Assembly: GCA_900466605.1 (NCBI GenBank)
Contig: UBMU01000024.1
Span: forward strand, 62,001 to 126,000
DNA from: Hyphomicrobiales bacterium
GTDB taxonomy: Bacteria; Pseudomonadota; Alphaproteobacteria; Rhizobiales; Rhizobiaceae
DNA length: 64,000 nt
Direction: 5' to 3'
Both the position numbers and the translations under genes were made by a program. Shown in pieces: positions 28,808 through 36,901 of this stretch. Within the stretch, counting starts at the first letter, position 1, and each line of letters opens with the position of its first letter. The notes under the pieces were generated by a model, which saw only the letters and a list, made by a program, of their open reading frames with translations, searched no databases and had not been told where the DNA came from.

Positions 28808-29413
28808 CTATGCGTGGCCGGCTTCCGCCGACAGCATGGCGGCATTGATGCCCATGGTGGCCAGCGCACGCTCGTACTTATCATCAAGGCTGCGATCGAA
28901 GATCAACTCGTCGTTCGCCGCGCATGTGAGCCAGCCATTGTTCCCGACTTCAGCCTCCAGCTGACCGGCGCCCCAACCGGCATAGCCGAGCAGCATGGTC
29001 GCCCGCTTCGGTCCTTTGCCCTTGGAGATCGCCCGGATGATGTCGAGCGTCGCTGTCATGCAGATATCGTCGCTGACGGGAATGCTGGAATCGCACTGAT
29101 AGTCATCCGAGTGCAGCACAAAGCCACGGCCGCTTTCCACGGGTCCGCCTGTCTGGATCGGGCAATCGCGTGCATGCGGGGGGAGCACGATGGCCTCTTC
29201 GTCCTTGATCATTTCGAGGTGAAGCAGAACGTCGGTAAAGGTCAGGTTCTGTGGGCGGTTGATGATGAACCCCATCGCGCCGGCATCGGAATGAGCGCAT
29301 ATATAGATCACCGTGCGGGCGAAGTTGCGATCCTCCATCCCCGGCATGGCAATGAGAAACTGGCCATCGAAAAAGCCACGTTCTCTTTTGTTTTTCAGGG
29401 TTGCTAAGGACAT
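28808..29413 (-). CDS. YqgE/AlgH family protein (DUF179)
   Basis: A 201-residue protein with the family core: [21 protein letters not shown] at the start, [36 protein letters not shown], and [16 protein letters not shown]. The YqgE/AlgH family is found in most proteobacteria; its biochemical role is unclear. The frame is open to 29473; the second of two ATG codons (29413) has a GGAGGG site at good distance, while the first is only one base from it. No neighbour gives a functional hint. Confidence 0.88.
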   Translation of the reverse strand: MSLATLKNKRERGFFDGQFLIAMPGMEDRNFARTVIYICAHSDAGAMGFIINRPQNLTFTDVLLHLEMIKDEEAIVLPPHARDCPIQTGGPVESGRGFVLHSDDYQCDSSIPVSDDICMTATLDIIRAISKGKGPKRATMLLGYAGWGAGQLEAEVGNNGWLTCAANDELIFDRSLDDKYERALATMGINAAMLSAEAGHA

Positions 29414-29553
29414 CATCCCTCCTGCTGCCAGACCGTACGAGGCCCCGACAACAGGAGCATGGGCTAATGTCACAAATCAATCAACTGAAAATGAAAAGCT
29501 GAGCGAGGGTGAGTTCTAGCCGAACATCGGGATTTTCAATAAATGACTGATCC

Positions 29554-30390
29554 ATGAAGACTATTTCACTCGCCATTCGCCAGCTCTGTTCCGCCGTGTG
29601 CCTGCTTGGGGCCGTGCTGCAGCTTTCCCAGCCGGCCCGAGCGGAGATGAGCGCCTGGGCAGACAACGAGGGCGGCCGGATGCGGCTAATCGCGCTCCCA
29701 CCTGACGCAAGCGGGAGCATCCGCGCCGGACTGCAGATCGAACCGAAGCCCGGCTGGATCACCTATTGGCGTGAGCCGGGCAATAGCGGCATTCCCCCTC
29801 AGCTCAGCGTCACGACGGCGGGCGTCTCCCTCGACAGGATGAGCTATCCGATCCCGAAGCACATCGCCGACGGCAGGGTCGATGAGCTCGCTTACGATGC
29901 CCCGGTAACGCTCCCGCTGGAGCTGACCGCGAAAGACGCGGCGGTTCGCGAACTCAAGGCGAATGCTTTCATCGGTATCTGCAAGGATATCTGCATCCCC
30001 TTTCAGACCGAGCTGTTGCTGACCTTTGAGCCATCGGCACAGTCACGGCCTGTCGAGGAAGTTATTCTCAGGAACGCAGAGGCTGCTTTGCCGGAAGCCG
30101 CCTCCTCCGAATTCAAAATCAACGAACACACGCTGTCGGACGATATGAAGGAACTCTCCCTCAGCATTACCCTGCCGGAGAGTGGCGAGAGCGCGCCTCA
30201 GGTGATCGTGGCAGGCCCGAGCGGACACGTTTTTACCAAGCAGACGGCCACCCACCGTGACGGTCACAACTTTACGACAACGCTGTCGATAGGCAAGCTT
30301 CCCAAGGCATACGACATCCATGGAAAGACATGGAGCGCGCTTGTCATCGATGGCTCGCGTGCTATCGAGACGCCGCTTGCCTTTGAGTGA
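29554..30390 (+). CDS. DsbD N-terminal-domain periplasmic protein
   Basis: 278 residues with a cleavable signal (hydrophobic CLLGAVLQL, cut likely after QPARA, near residue 30). The mature part matches the N-terminal domain of DsbD/ScsB-type thiol-disulfide interchange proteins (KPGWITYWREPGNSGIPPQLS) and keeps a close Cys pair in GICKDICIPF near residue 147. The membrane and thioredoxin-like C-terminal domains of full DsbD are missing, so it probably relays reducing equivalents with a separate partner, or is a stand-alone domain. It precedes the peroxiredoxin gene by 63 bases on the same strand. Confidence 0.82.
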   Translation: MKTISLAIRQLCSAVCLLGAVLQLSQPARAEMSAWADNEGGRMRLIALPPDASGSIRAGLQIEPKPGWITYWREPGNSGIPPQLSVTTAGVSLDRMSYPIPKHIADGRVDELAYDAPVTLPLELTAKDAAVRELKANAFIGICKDICIPFQTELLLTFEPSAQSRPVEEVILRNAEAALPEAASSEFKINEHTLSDDMKELSLSITLPESGESAPQVIVAGPSGHVFTKQTATHRDGHNFTTTLSIGKLPKAYDIHGKTWSALVIDGSRAIETPLAFE

Positions 30391-30453
30391 TCGCATTCTA
30401 TAGTCCCGCCAAATCGCGGTATTTCAGCCGCCAGAAATGACAAGGAGACGTCC

Positions 30454-30939
30454 ATGACCATCGCAATCGGCGACAAGCTTCCTGCAGCCACCTTCAAGGA
30501 AAAGACGTCGGACGGCCCCGTCGAGATCAACACGGAGCAGCTCTTCAAGGGCAAGCGCGTCGTTCTCTTTGCGGTCCCGGGTGCGTTTACCCCCACCTGC
30601 TCGCTGAACCATCTGCCTGGGTATCTGGAGAACCGGGACACCATCCTCTCGAAGGGCGTTGACGATATCGCCGTCGTCGCCGTCAATGATTGGCATGTGA
30701 TGGGCGCTTGGGCCCAGTCCTCCGGCGGCTTGGGAAAGATCCACTTCCTTGCCGATTGGGATGCAGGCTTCACAAAGGCGCTCGGCCTCGACGCTGACCT
30801 TTCGGCGGGCGGCCTTGGTGTTCGTTCGAAGCGCTATTCCATGCTCGTGGAGGACGGTGTCGTAAAGTCGCTGAACGTTGAAGAGAGCCCAGGTCAGGCT
30901 ACGGTGTCCGGTGCTGCAAAGATGCTGGAGCAGCTGTAA
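30454..30939 (+). CDS. peroxiredoxin, Prx5/AhpE-like (redoxin family)
   Basis: The 161-residue protein carries the peroxidatic motif PGAFTPTC (Cys49) followed by SLNHLPGY, which is characteristic of the Prx5 group that reduces hydrogen peroxide and organic peroxides. Cys49 is the only cysteine in the chain, so a resolving Cys must come from a partner such as glutaredoxin or glutathione. The gene is preceded by AAGGAGA and followed by a strong terminator. The DsbD-like gene upstream supports a thiol-redox setting. Confidence 0.92.
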   Translation: MTIAIGDKLPAATFKEKTSDGPVEINTEQLFKGKRVVLFAVPGAFTPTCSLNHLPGYLENRDTILSKGVDDIAVVAVNDWHVMGAWAQSSGGLGKIHFLADWDAGFTKALGLDADLSAGGLGVRSKRYSMLVEDGVVKSLNVEESPGQATVSGAAKMLEQL

Positions 30940-30962
30940 GCTTCGCAACTCTGCCCATCCGA

Positions 30963-30990
30963 AAGCGGCCCCTTGTGGCCGCTTTTTTGT
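30963..30990 (+). terminator. rho-independent terminator after the peroxiredoxin gene
   Basis: Perfect 8-base stem (30963-30970 with 30977-30984), 6-base loop, then TTTT continuing the run of T in the stem end. It sits 24 bases beyond the stop codon. Confidence 0.9.
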
Positions 30991-31033
30991 TTCCTCGTTT
31001 AAGTTTGCGCCGCGTCACTTTTTTGCCTCATTT

Positions 31034-31060
31034 GTTATAACATAACGGTAACGTTATTAC
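31034..31060 (+). promoter_or_regulatory. Zur-like operator before the zinc transporter operon
   Basis: Two AT-rich palindromic elements lie side by side: GTTATAAC at 31034-31041 (self-complementary, extended to GTTATAACATAAC) and an ATAACG...CGTTAT repeat at 31042-31057. Such repeats resemble Fur/Zur-family boxes of alphaproteobacteria, and they sit just before the first gene of a zinc-type ABC operon. The match is by eye; the identity of the regulator is inferred. Confidence 0.55.
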
Positions 31061-31072
31061 ATTTGGTGATGC

Positions 31073-31201
31073 ATGCGTTTCTCGAAGTTCCGAAACTCTC
31101 CGGGCCTGATGGCGCTCTCTGCCGGGCGCCGTGTCCTTTACGTCGCGTTGATCGGCATCCCGCTCTGGGGGGCGATCCATTGGGCAACGCTGCTGCCATG
31201 A
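31073..31201 (+). CDS. short membrane ORF leading the zinc transporter operon
   Basis: A 42-residue open frame, too short for ordinary gene calling, translates as MRFSKFRNSP followed by GLMALSAGRRVLYVALIGIP and LWGAIHWATLLP. It has a basic N-terminus and one hydrophobic segment (about 20-37). Its TGA overlaps the ATG of the ATPase gene (ATGA), the same coupling used between the ATPase and permease genes. The ribosome binding site is weak. No family recognised. It may be a small membrane partner of the transporter or a leader that couples translation. Confidence 0.5.
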   Translation: MRFSKFRNSPGLMALSAGRRVLYVALIGIPLWGAIHWATLLP

Positions 31202-31938
31202 GCGACATTGCAATCGAGCTTGAGAATCTGACGGTCGCCTACGAGCGCCATCCCGCCGTGCACCACATTTCCGGAACTATAACGGCTGGAAGCCTGACAG
31301 CGATTGCCGGCCCGAACGGAGCTGGAAAATCGAGCCTGTTGAAAGCGATCATCGGTGAGCTCCGCCCCTCCTCCGGTGCAGTCCGGCACCGGTTGAAGCG
31401 TACGGATATCGGCTACCTGCCACAGGCCGTCGATATCAACCGCCGTTTCCCTATCTCGGTGCTGGACACGGTTCTCCTGGGAGCCTGGCGGCAGGCTGGA
31501 GCCTTCGGGCACACCGCCCCCATCGAACGACGCAGAGCGCAGGAAGCGCTTGGCACGGTGGGGCTGGAGGACTTCGGGCGGCGCAGTATCGGATCACTCT
31601 CGGCCGGCCAGTTTCAACGCGTCTTGTTTGCCAGGCTACTGGTGCAGGATGCGAGCGTCATTCTTCTCGACGAGCCTTTCACGGCCATCGATGGCCGCAC
31701 AACGCGAGATCTTCTCCAGATCGTTGCGGATTGGCATGGCGAAGGGCGAACGGTCCTCGCCGTGCTTCATGATTTCGAGCAGGTCCGCGGTCATTTTCCG
31801 CAAACCCTCCTGCTTGCGCGCGAGGTCATCGGCTGGGGAGCGACCGCAGACGTGATGTCTCCCCTAAACCTTCGCAAGGCGCGTGCCATGGCCGAGCGGT
31901 GGGACGAGAGCGCCGGCATTTGCGAGCCCGCGGCATGA
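31198..31938 (+). CDS. zinc/metal ABC transporter ATP-binding protein (AztA/ZnuC type)
   Basis: The 246-residue ATPase has Walker A GPNGAGKS (38-45), the Q-loop region YLPQAVDINRRFP, the ABC signature SLSAGQFQRV and Walker B VILLDEPF. The sequence FPISVLDTVLLG after the Q-loop is typical of metal-type ABC ATPases that import zinc or manganese. The frame is open to 31063; I chose the ATG at 31198 because it overlaps the stop of the short ORF (ATGA) and gives the family length. It overlaps the permease start by 4 bases. Confidence 0.9.
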   Translation: MSDIAIELENLTVAYERHPAVHHISGTITAGSLTAIAGPNGAGKSSLLKAIIGELRPSSGAVRHRLKRTDIGYLPQAVDINRRFPISVLDTVLLGAWRQAGAFGHTAPIERRRAQEALGTVGLEDFGRRSIGSLSAGQFQRVLFARLLVQDASVILLDEPFTAIDGRTTRDLLQIVADWHGEGRTVLAVLHDFEQVRGHFPQTLLLAREVIGWGATADVMSPLNLRKARAMAERWDESAGICEPAA

Positions 31939-32807
31939 CCGTTTACGATCTCCTCCTCGCGCCCTTCGTTGACTATGGTTTCATGCGCCGCGCGCTCGTC
32001 GCTTGCCTGTGCCTCGGACTTGGATCCGGGCCGATCGGAGTGTTCCTGATGTTGCGGCGAATGAGCCTCGTCGGCGATGCGATGAGCCATGCCGTATTGC
32101 CCGGCGCGGCTATCGGCTACCTTGTGGCCGGTTCGCTGTCGCTGACGGCGATGGGCCTCGGCGGGCTTGTTGCCGGACTTTCGGTGGCACTCCTGTCCGG
32201 CATGGTCAGCCGCATCACCTCACTGCAGGAGGATGCGAGCTTCGCCAGCTTCTACCTCTCCTCGCTCGCGCTCGGCGTCCTGATCGTGTCGTTGCGCGGT
32301 TCGAACATCGACCTGCTGCATGTCCTCTTCGGTACGATCCTCGCGATCGACGCACCTGCCCTTTACGAGATCGGCGCCTTCAGCACAGTGACGCTGGCAC
32401 TGCTGGCGATCATCTACAGGCCGCTGGTCGCGGAATGCTTCGATCCCGGTTTCCTCCGCGCGATCGGCGGGCGAGGACCGGTCTATCACTTCCTCTTCCT
32501 GCTTTTGGTGGTGCTCAATCTGGTCGCTAGTTTCCAGGCGCTGGGAACGCTGATGGCGGTCGGCCTGATGATGCTGCCGGCGGCGATCGCACAGCTCTGG
32601 TCGCGCAGCCTGCCATCCATGATGGCGATTGCGGCGGTGAGCGCCGCTGCCTCGGGTTACCTCGGCCTCATCGCCTCATACCATCTCGAGCTCGCCTCCG
32701 GACCGACGATCATCATGACGGCAGCGCTGATCTACGGCCTTTCCATTTTCCTCGCCCCGTCGGGCCTTGCCCGGCGGTATTTCCCTCGCCCGCACCTGAA
32801 GGGCTGA
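31935..32807 (+). CDS. zinc/metal ABC transporter permease (AztB/ZnuB type)
   Basis: A 290-residue protein with eight or nine hydrophobic helices. Family marks include FMRRALVACLCLGLGSGPIGVFLMLRRMSLVGDAMSHAVLPG near the N-terminus and VASFQALGTLMAVGLMMLPAA in the middle, as in class 3 ABC permeases for zinc and manganese. The ATG overlaps the ATPase stop (ATGA). It forms the inner-membrane channel with the ATPase, fed by the binding protein encoded 18 bases downstream. Confidence 0.92.
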   Translation: MTVYDLLLAPFVDYGFMRRALVACLCLGLGSGPIGVFLMLRRMSLVGDAMSHAVLPGAAIGYLVAGSLSLTAMGLGGLVAGLSVALLSGMVSRITSLQEDASFASFYLSSLALGVLIVSLRGSNIDLLHVLFGTILAIDAPALYEIGAFSTVTLALLAIIYRPLVAECFDPGFLRAIGGRGPVYHFLFLLLVVLNLVASFQALGTLMAVGLMMLPAAIAQLWSRSLPSMMAIAAVSAAASGYLGLIASYHLELASGPTIIMTAALIYGLSIFLAPSGLARRYFPRPHLKG

Positions 32808-32825
32808 CACACCCTGGAGCTTCCC

Positions 32826-33725
32826 ATGATTTCCCGCAGACTGCTCTTTACAGTGATGATCCCGGCGCTCGTGGCGCTTTCGACAACATCAGCGTCTGCC
32901 GCGACGCTAAAGGTTGTCGCCTCCTTCACAGTGCTCGCCGATGTGGTCCGCCAAGTCGGTGGCGACCATGTGACGGTCACGAGCCTCGTCGGCCCCAACG
33001 GCGATCCCCACGAGTTTGAGCCATCGCCAAGCGACGCACGAAACCTCAATGCGGCACAAGTCGCCTTCGTTAGCGGTGAAGGTCTGGAAGGCTGGATGGA
33101 CCGCCTGATCAGCGCCTCGGGCTACAAAGGCAAGCCGATTGTCGTCTCCGAGGGGATAAGGCTTCGGACCATGGACGAGGACGGACAGACGGTCACTGAC
33201 CCGCATGTCTGGAACAGCCCCGTCAACGTCAAGGTCTGGGTCGCCAACATCGAACAGGCGCTTGCCGACGCGGCCCCGGCCCATGCTGCCGTCTTCAAGA
33301 CCAATGCCGAGGCCTATCTGAAGAAGCTGAACGAGCTAGACGCCTACGCGCATTCGAAGCTTGAGAAGATCGCTTTGGACCACCGCAAGGTCCTGACCAG
33401 CCATGACGCCTTCGGCTATTTCGGACGTGAGTACGGCGTGCAGTTCCTCGCCCCAATTGGCGTCTCGACCGAAAGCGAAGCCTCCGCCGCAGATGTCGCC
33501 AAACTGATTGAACAAATCAAGGCTGAGCACGTGAAGACGTATTTCTTCGAGAACTCCAACGACCCGCGTCTCGTCAAGCAGATCGCCAAGGCGACGGGCG
33601 CTGCGCCGGGCGGTGAGCTCTATGTCGAGTCTCTTTCCGACGCCAAGGGACCAGCATCAACCTACGAGAAGATGTTCCGCTACAACGTCGACCAGTTGGT
33701 GGCGGCCATGGCGAAGGCCAGCTGA
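32826..33725 (+). CDS. zinc/metal ABC transporter substrate-binding protein (AztC-like)
   Basis: The 299-residue periplasmic protein has a signal peptide (cut near STTSASA, residue 25) and a class A-I metal-binding fold. Ligand candidates are His62 (GDPHEFEPS), His127 (DPHVWN), His193 (TSHDAFGYF) and an acidic residue in FENSND near 241-246. The His-rich loop of ZnuA is absent, as in AztC and manganese proteins. Zinc is favoured by the Zur-like operator; manganese is not excluded. No AztD-like chaperone gene follows. Confidence 0.9.
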   Translation: MISRRLLFTVMIPALVALSTTSASAATLKVVASFTVLADVVRQVGGDHVTVTSLVGPNGDPHEFEPSPSDARNLNAAQVAFVSGEGLEGWMDRLISASGYKGKPIVVSEGIRLRTMDEDGQTVTDPHVWNSPVNVKVWVANIEQALADAAPAHAAVFKTNAEAYLKKLNELDAYAHSKLEKIALDHRKVLTSHDAFGYFGREYGVQFLAPIGVSTESEASAADVAKLIEQIKAEHVKTYFFENSNDPRLVKQIAKATGAAPGGELYVESLSDAKGPASTYEKMFRYNVDQLVAAMAKAS

Positions 33726-33762
33726 AAGAAAGGGCTGGGGCGCACGACGACGCGGCCCAGCC

Positions 33763-34071
33763 TCAATAGTTGAGATCGAAGACGATCAGGCCACCCAGAC
33801 CACCATCCGTCGAGGAGACGATACGCTCGCCAACGTCCACATGCTCCGGATGCACGAGATAGGTATCGCGCGCTTCCGCGCTTTCGAAGGTCACGGCAAA
33901 ACCGTCGACGTAGCCGGCGTGCAGCCCCTCAGGCGAGACGTTCGGTCCGTACTTGATGTCGATGATGCCCGGGATCACCTGCTTCAGCGCGACGATCGAT
34001 TCGAACAAGGACTGCTTCTCTTCGGCCGTCATCGCGGCCTTCAGCCGCATCAGCACGCAGTGCAGGATCAT
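33763..34071 (-). CDS. Dabb-family stress-responsive alpha/beta-barrel protein
   Basis: 102 residues with the Dabb dimeric-barrel pattern: MILHCVLMRLK at the start, the helix EEKQSLFESIVALKQVIPGI, then DIKYGPNVSPEGLHAGYVDGFAVTFES and a HPEHVDVGERIV helix. No enzymatic role is established for most members. A GGGAGG site lies 8 bases before the chosen ATG; the longer frame upstream has no support. It converges with the metal-binding-protein gene, and a 7-base stem (33733-33739 with 33756-33762) lies between the stops. Confidence 0.82.
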   Translation of the reverse strand: MILHCVLMRLKAAMTAEEKQSLFESIVALKQVIPGIIDIKYGPNVSPEGLHAGYVDGFAVTFESAEARDTYLVHPEHVDVGERIVSSTDGGLGGLIVFDLNY

Positions 34072-34308
34072 ATGGCATCCTCCCAAATAACATCGGGTGC
34101 AACATAGAGAGAGAAACGTGGGCGCGGCAACAACAAAGCCCACTCTCAACAGGAAAGGAGACGCTCCACATCGGACGGCCATTTCCGTCCCTCAAACCGT
34201 CGCAATCGGAACGATGCTATGGCCGTTCTTCATTAGTCTGTTGCCAACGGCCGGATCAGGTTGAGGAGCCAAAGACGGTCGGCAGCATTTTCAACGGAGG
34301 AGATGGAA

Positions 34309-35499
34309 ATGAGCAAGAACCGAGGCGTCGTCTATATGCGGCCCGGCAAGGTCGAAATCCACGACATCGATGATCCGAAGCTTGAAGCACCTGATGGCCG
34401 CAGAATCGAGCACGGCGTCATCCTGAAAGTGATTTCCACCAACATCTGCGGATCCGACCAGCACATGGTTCGTGGCCGCACGACCGCCATGCCCGGTCTC
34501 GTCCTCGGCCACGAAATCACCGGCGAAGTGATCGAGAAAGGCATCGATGTCGAGATGCTTCAGATCGGCGACATCGTCTCCGTGCCGTTCAATGTAGCCT
34601 GCGGCCGCTGCCGCTGCTGCAAATCGCAGGACACCGGCGTCTGCCTGACAGTCAATCCGTCGCGCGCCGGCGGCGCTTATGGCTATGTCGATATGGGCGG
34701 CTGGATCGGCGGGCAGGCCCGCTACGTCACCATTCCCTATGCAGACTTCAACCTGCTGAAATTCCCCGACCGCGACCGGGCCATGGAAAAGATTCGCGAC
34801 CTCACGATGCTTTCCGACATCCTGCCGACCGGCTTCCATGGCGCCGTGCGTGCCGGCGTCGGTGTCGGGTCGACGGTCTATGTTGCGGGTGCCGGTCCGG
34901 TCGGACTTGCGGCGGCGGCATCGGCCCGCATTCTGGGTGCTGCCGTGGTGATGATCGGCGACTTCAACAAGGATCGCCTTGCCCATGCCGCCAAGGTCGG
35001 CTTCGAGCCGATCGATCTGTCCATGAGTGACCGGCTCGGCGACATGATCGCGCAGGTGACCGGCAGCAACGAGGTGGACAGCGCCGTCGACGCCGTCGGC
35101 TTCGAGGCACGGGGCCATTCAGGCGGCGAGCAGCCGGCGATCGTGCTGAACCAGATGATGGAGATCACCCGCGCGGCTGGCTCGATCGGCATTCCCGGCC
35201 TCTACGTCACCGAGGATCCGGGCGCCGTCGACAATGCCGCCAAGCACGGCAACCTGGCGCTCCGCTTCGGCCTCGGCTGGGCCAAGGCGCAGTCCTTCCA
35301 TACGGGTCAGACGCCGGTGCTGAAATACAACCGTCAGCTCATGCAGGCGATCCTGCACGACCGGTTGCCGATTGCCGATATCGTCAATGCCAAGGTCATT
35401 CCGCTTGAAGAGGCGGTGCAGGGCTATGAGAGCTTCGATCACGGTGCCGCGACGAAGTTCGTCCTCGACCCGCATGGCGAAGTTGCCAAGGCGGCATAA
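34309..35499 (+). CDS. fdhA: glutathione-independent formaldehyde dehydrogenase
   Basis: The 396-residue zinc-dependent medium-chain dehydrogenase oxidises formaldehyde to formate with NAD and without glutathione. Catalytic zinc ligands are Cys47 (NICGSDQH) and His68 (GHEITG); structural zinc cysteines are 98, 101, 104 and 112. The long insertion NPSRAGGAYGYVDMGGWIGGQA after the structural zinc loop is characteristic of the Pseudomonas-type enzyme. NAD binding is at VYVAGAGPVGLAA. The start at 34309 is 8 bases from GGAGG; an in-frame ATG two codons earlier is less likely. Transcribed alone. Confidence 0.93.
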   Translation: MSKNRGVVYMRPGKVEIHDIDDPKLEAPDGRRIEHGVILKVISTNICGSDQHMVRGRTTAMPGLVLGHEITGEVIEKGIDVEMLQIGDIVSVPFNVACGRCRCCKSQDTGVCLTVNPSRAGGAYGYVDMGGWIGGQARYVTIPYADFNLLKFPDRDRAMEKIRDLTMLSDILPTGFHGAVRAGVGVGSTVYVAGAGPVGLAAAASARILGAAVVMIGDFNKDRLAHAAKVGFEPIDLSMSDRLGDMIAQVTGSNEVDSAVDAVGFEARGHSGGEQPAIVLNQMMEITRAAGSIGIPGLYVTEDPGAVDNAAKHGNLALRFGLGWAKAQSFHTGQTPVLKYNRQLMQAILHDRLPIADIVNAKVIPLEEAVQGYESFDHGAATKFVLDPHGEVAKAA

Positions 35500-35520
35500 T
35501 CGATAAGCCTCCCAGGGCTC

Positions 35521-35552
35521 GGCGCAGCGGCTGCATCCTGCACCGCTGCGCC
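35521..35552. terminator. long hairpin between convergent genes fdhA and the endonuclease-like gene
   Basis: A 10-base stem (35521-35530 with 35543-35552) is continued by an inner TGCA pair. No T-run follows on either strand, so it may act as a shared bidirectional 3' structure rather than a classical terminator. Confidence 0.5.
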
Positions 35553-35563
35553 ATCCTGACCCC

Positions 35564-36367
35564 TTAGGCAATCTCCAGCAACAGCGCCCGATGGTCGGAA
35601 ACCTCGGGCTGTTCGACCACATCGAACGCCAGGACGTCGACATTCGATGTGACCAACATATAGTCGGCGTAGCGGCCTTCCTTGGCGTAGTGTGAGGTTC
35701 GTGTATCCGTGTGGCCGCGCGAGGTCACGAGGTCGGTGAGACCGAGTTCGGAAAGCGCGTCGAACATGACGCTGCCCGGGAGAACGTTGAAGTCGCCGCA
35801 GACGACCAGCGGCTCGCCTTCTCGCCAGATGCGACGGATAAGAGCAACCAAGGCATCAGCCTGTCCCCGACGCGCCGGCGTGTCGCCCTTGCCCGCAAGG
35901 TCGCGCAAGCCATGTAGCTGCGCGACGGTGATCGGACGATTGGCGCGGTAGTCAAACAGGCGAAGGCACTGCGCGTTGCGTCCGCGGGGATGCGGCCCAT
36001 AACCATCGCCCGAGAAGTCGCCATGCACGAAATCCATTGCATGGCCGATGATCGGGTGGGACTGGCGCACGAAGGTCGCAAGACCGAATTCCGACTTGAA
36101 CGAGGTATCGCCTTCGAAAAGCTCTCCTCGGGCGGTTGGCGCGAAGAAGGCATCGTGCGTGGGAAGAATTGCTTTGATCTCGGCAAACAGGTTGGCGCGC
36201 TGCGGCAGGATATGGCTGCCGTCGCGGTAGACCAGCCAGTCGCTGGACACGGTCACCGTACGGGTGACTTCCTGCATGCAGAGAACGTCGGCATCGACCT
36301 CGGCAAGATAGGGGATCAGCGGCGCGTGCAGCTTTCCACCCCATGCGTTCAACGAGACAATCCGCAC
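35564..36367 (-). CDS. endonuclease/exonuclease/phosphatase family protein
   Basis: 267 residues with the EEP fold marks: RIVSLNAWGGKL at the start, VLCMQEVTR (Glu metal ligand), and VCGDFNVLPGS in the second half, ending SDHRALLLEI. The DNase-I-like fold covers DNA repair exonucleases, phosphatases and lipid hydrolases; the substrate is open. GTG at 36367 is chosen as the start because a GAGGAGGG site lies 5 bases before it; an ATG nearby is out of frame. Convergent with fdhA. Confidence 0.85.
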   Translation of the reverse strand: MRIVSLNAWGGKLHAPLIPYLAEVDADVLCMQEVTRTVTVSSDWLVYRDGSHILPQRANLFAEIKAILPTHDAFFAPTARGELFEGDTSFKSEFGLATFVRQSHPIIGHAMDFVHGDFSGDGYGPHPRGRNAQCLRLFDYRANRPITVAQLHGLRDLAGKGDTPARRGQADALVALIRRIWREGEPLVVCGDFNVLPGSVMFDALSELGLTDLVTSRGHTDTRTSHYAKEGRYADYMLVTSNVDVLAFDVVEQPEVSDHRALLLEIA

Positions 36368-36460
36368 GACATCCCTCCTCGATCGGTGCAAGAACGTTTC
36401 CAGGCTGATTCAAGGAAGCGCTCGATGTCCTTGTTTCTGCGAAATTTCGACCGGAAAGCT

Positions 36461-36901
36461 CTAGCGCTTCTTGAACGGCTCCATGCCCTTGCGGGCGAGT
36501 TCGTCAGCGCGCTCGTTTTCCGGATGGCCGGCGTGGCCCTTGACCCAATGCCACTTGACCTTGTGGCTCTGGTTGGCCGCGTCGAGCGCCTGCCATAGCT
36601 CACCGTTCTTGACCGGCTTCTTGTCGGCGGTCTTCCAGCCGTTCTTCTTCCAGCCGAATATCCACTTGGAGATGCCATCCATGACATATTTGGAATCGGT
36701 GTGTAGATCGACTTCGCAGGGGCTTTTCAGTGCCGTGAGCGCGGAGATCGCTGCCAGCAGTTCCATGCGGTTGTTGGTGGTGTCGGCCTCGCCGCCGCAG
36801 AGTTCCTTTTCCACATCGCCGTAACGCAGCACCGCCCCCCAGCCGCCAGGCCCGGGATTGCCCGAGCAGGCTCCGTCCGTGAAGATTTCGACGTGTTTCA
36901 T
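36461..36901 (-). CDS. rnhA: ribonuclease HI
   Basis: The 146-residue enzyme degrades RNA in RNA-DNA hybrids. Catalytic acids are Asp9 ([15 protein letters not shown]), Glu47 (NNRMELLAA) and Asp69 (HTDSKYV), with the fourth Asp and the His in [12 protein letters not shown] near the C-terminus. Length and motif spacing match E. coli RNase HI. Its ATG overlaps the thrB stop by 4 bases (ATGA), so it is the last gene of the ispH-thrB-rnhA run. Confidence 0.96.
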   Translation of the reverse strand: MKHVEIFTDGACSGNPGPGGWGAVLRYGDVEKELCGGEADTTNNRMELLAAISALTALKSPCEVDLHTDSKYVMDGISKWIFGWKKNGWKTADKKPVKNGELWQALDAANQSHKVKWHWVKGHAGHPENERADELARKGMEPFKKR

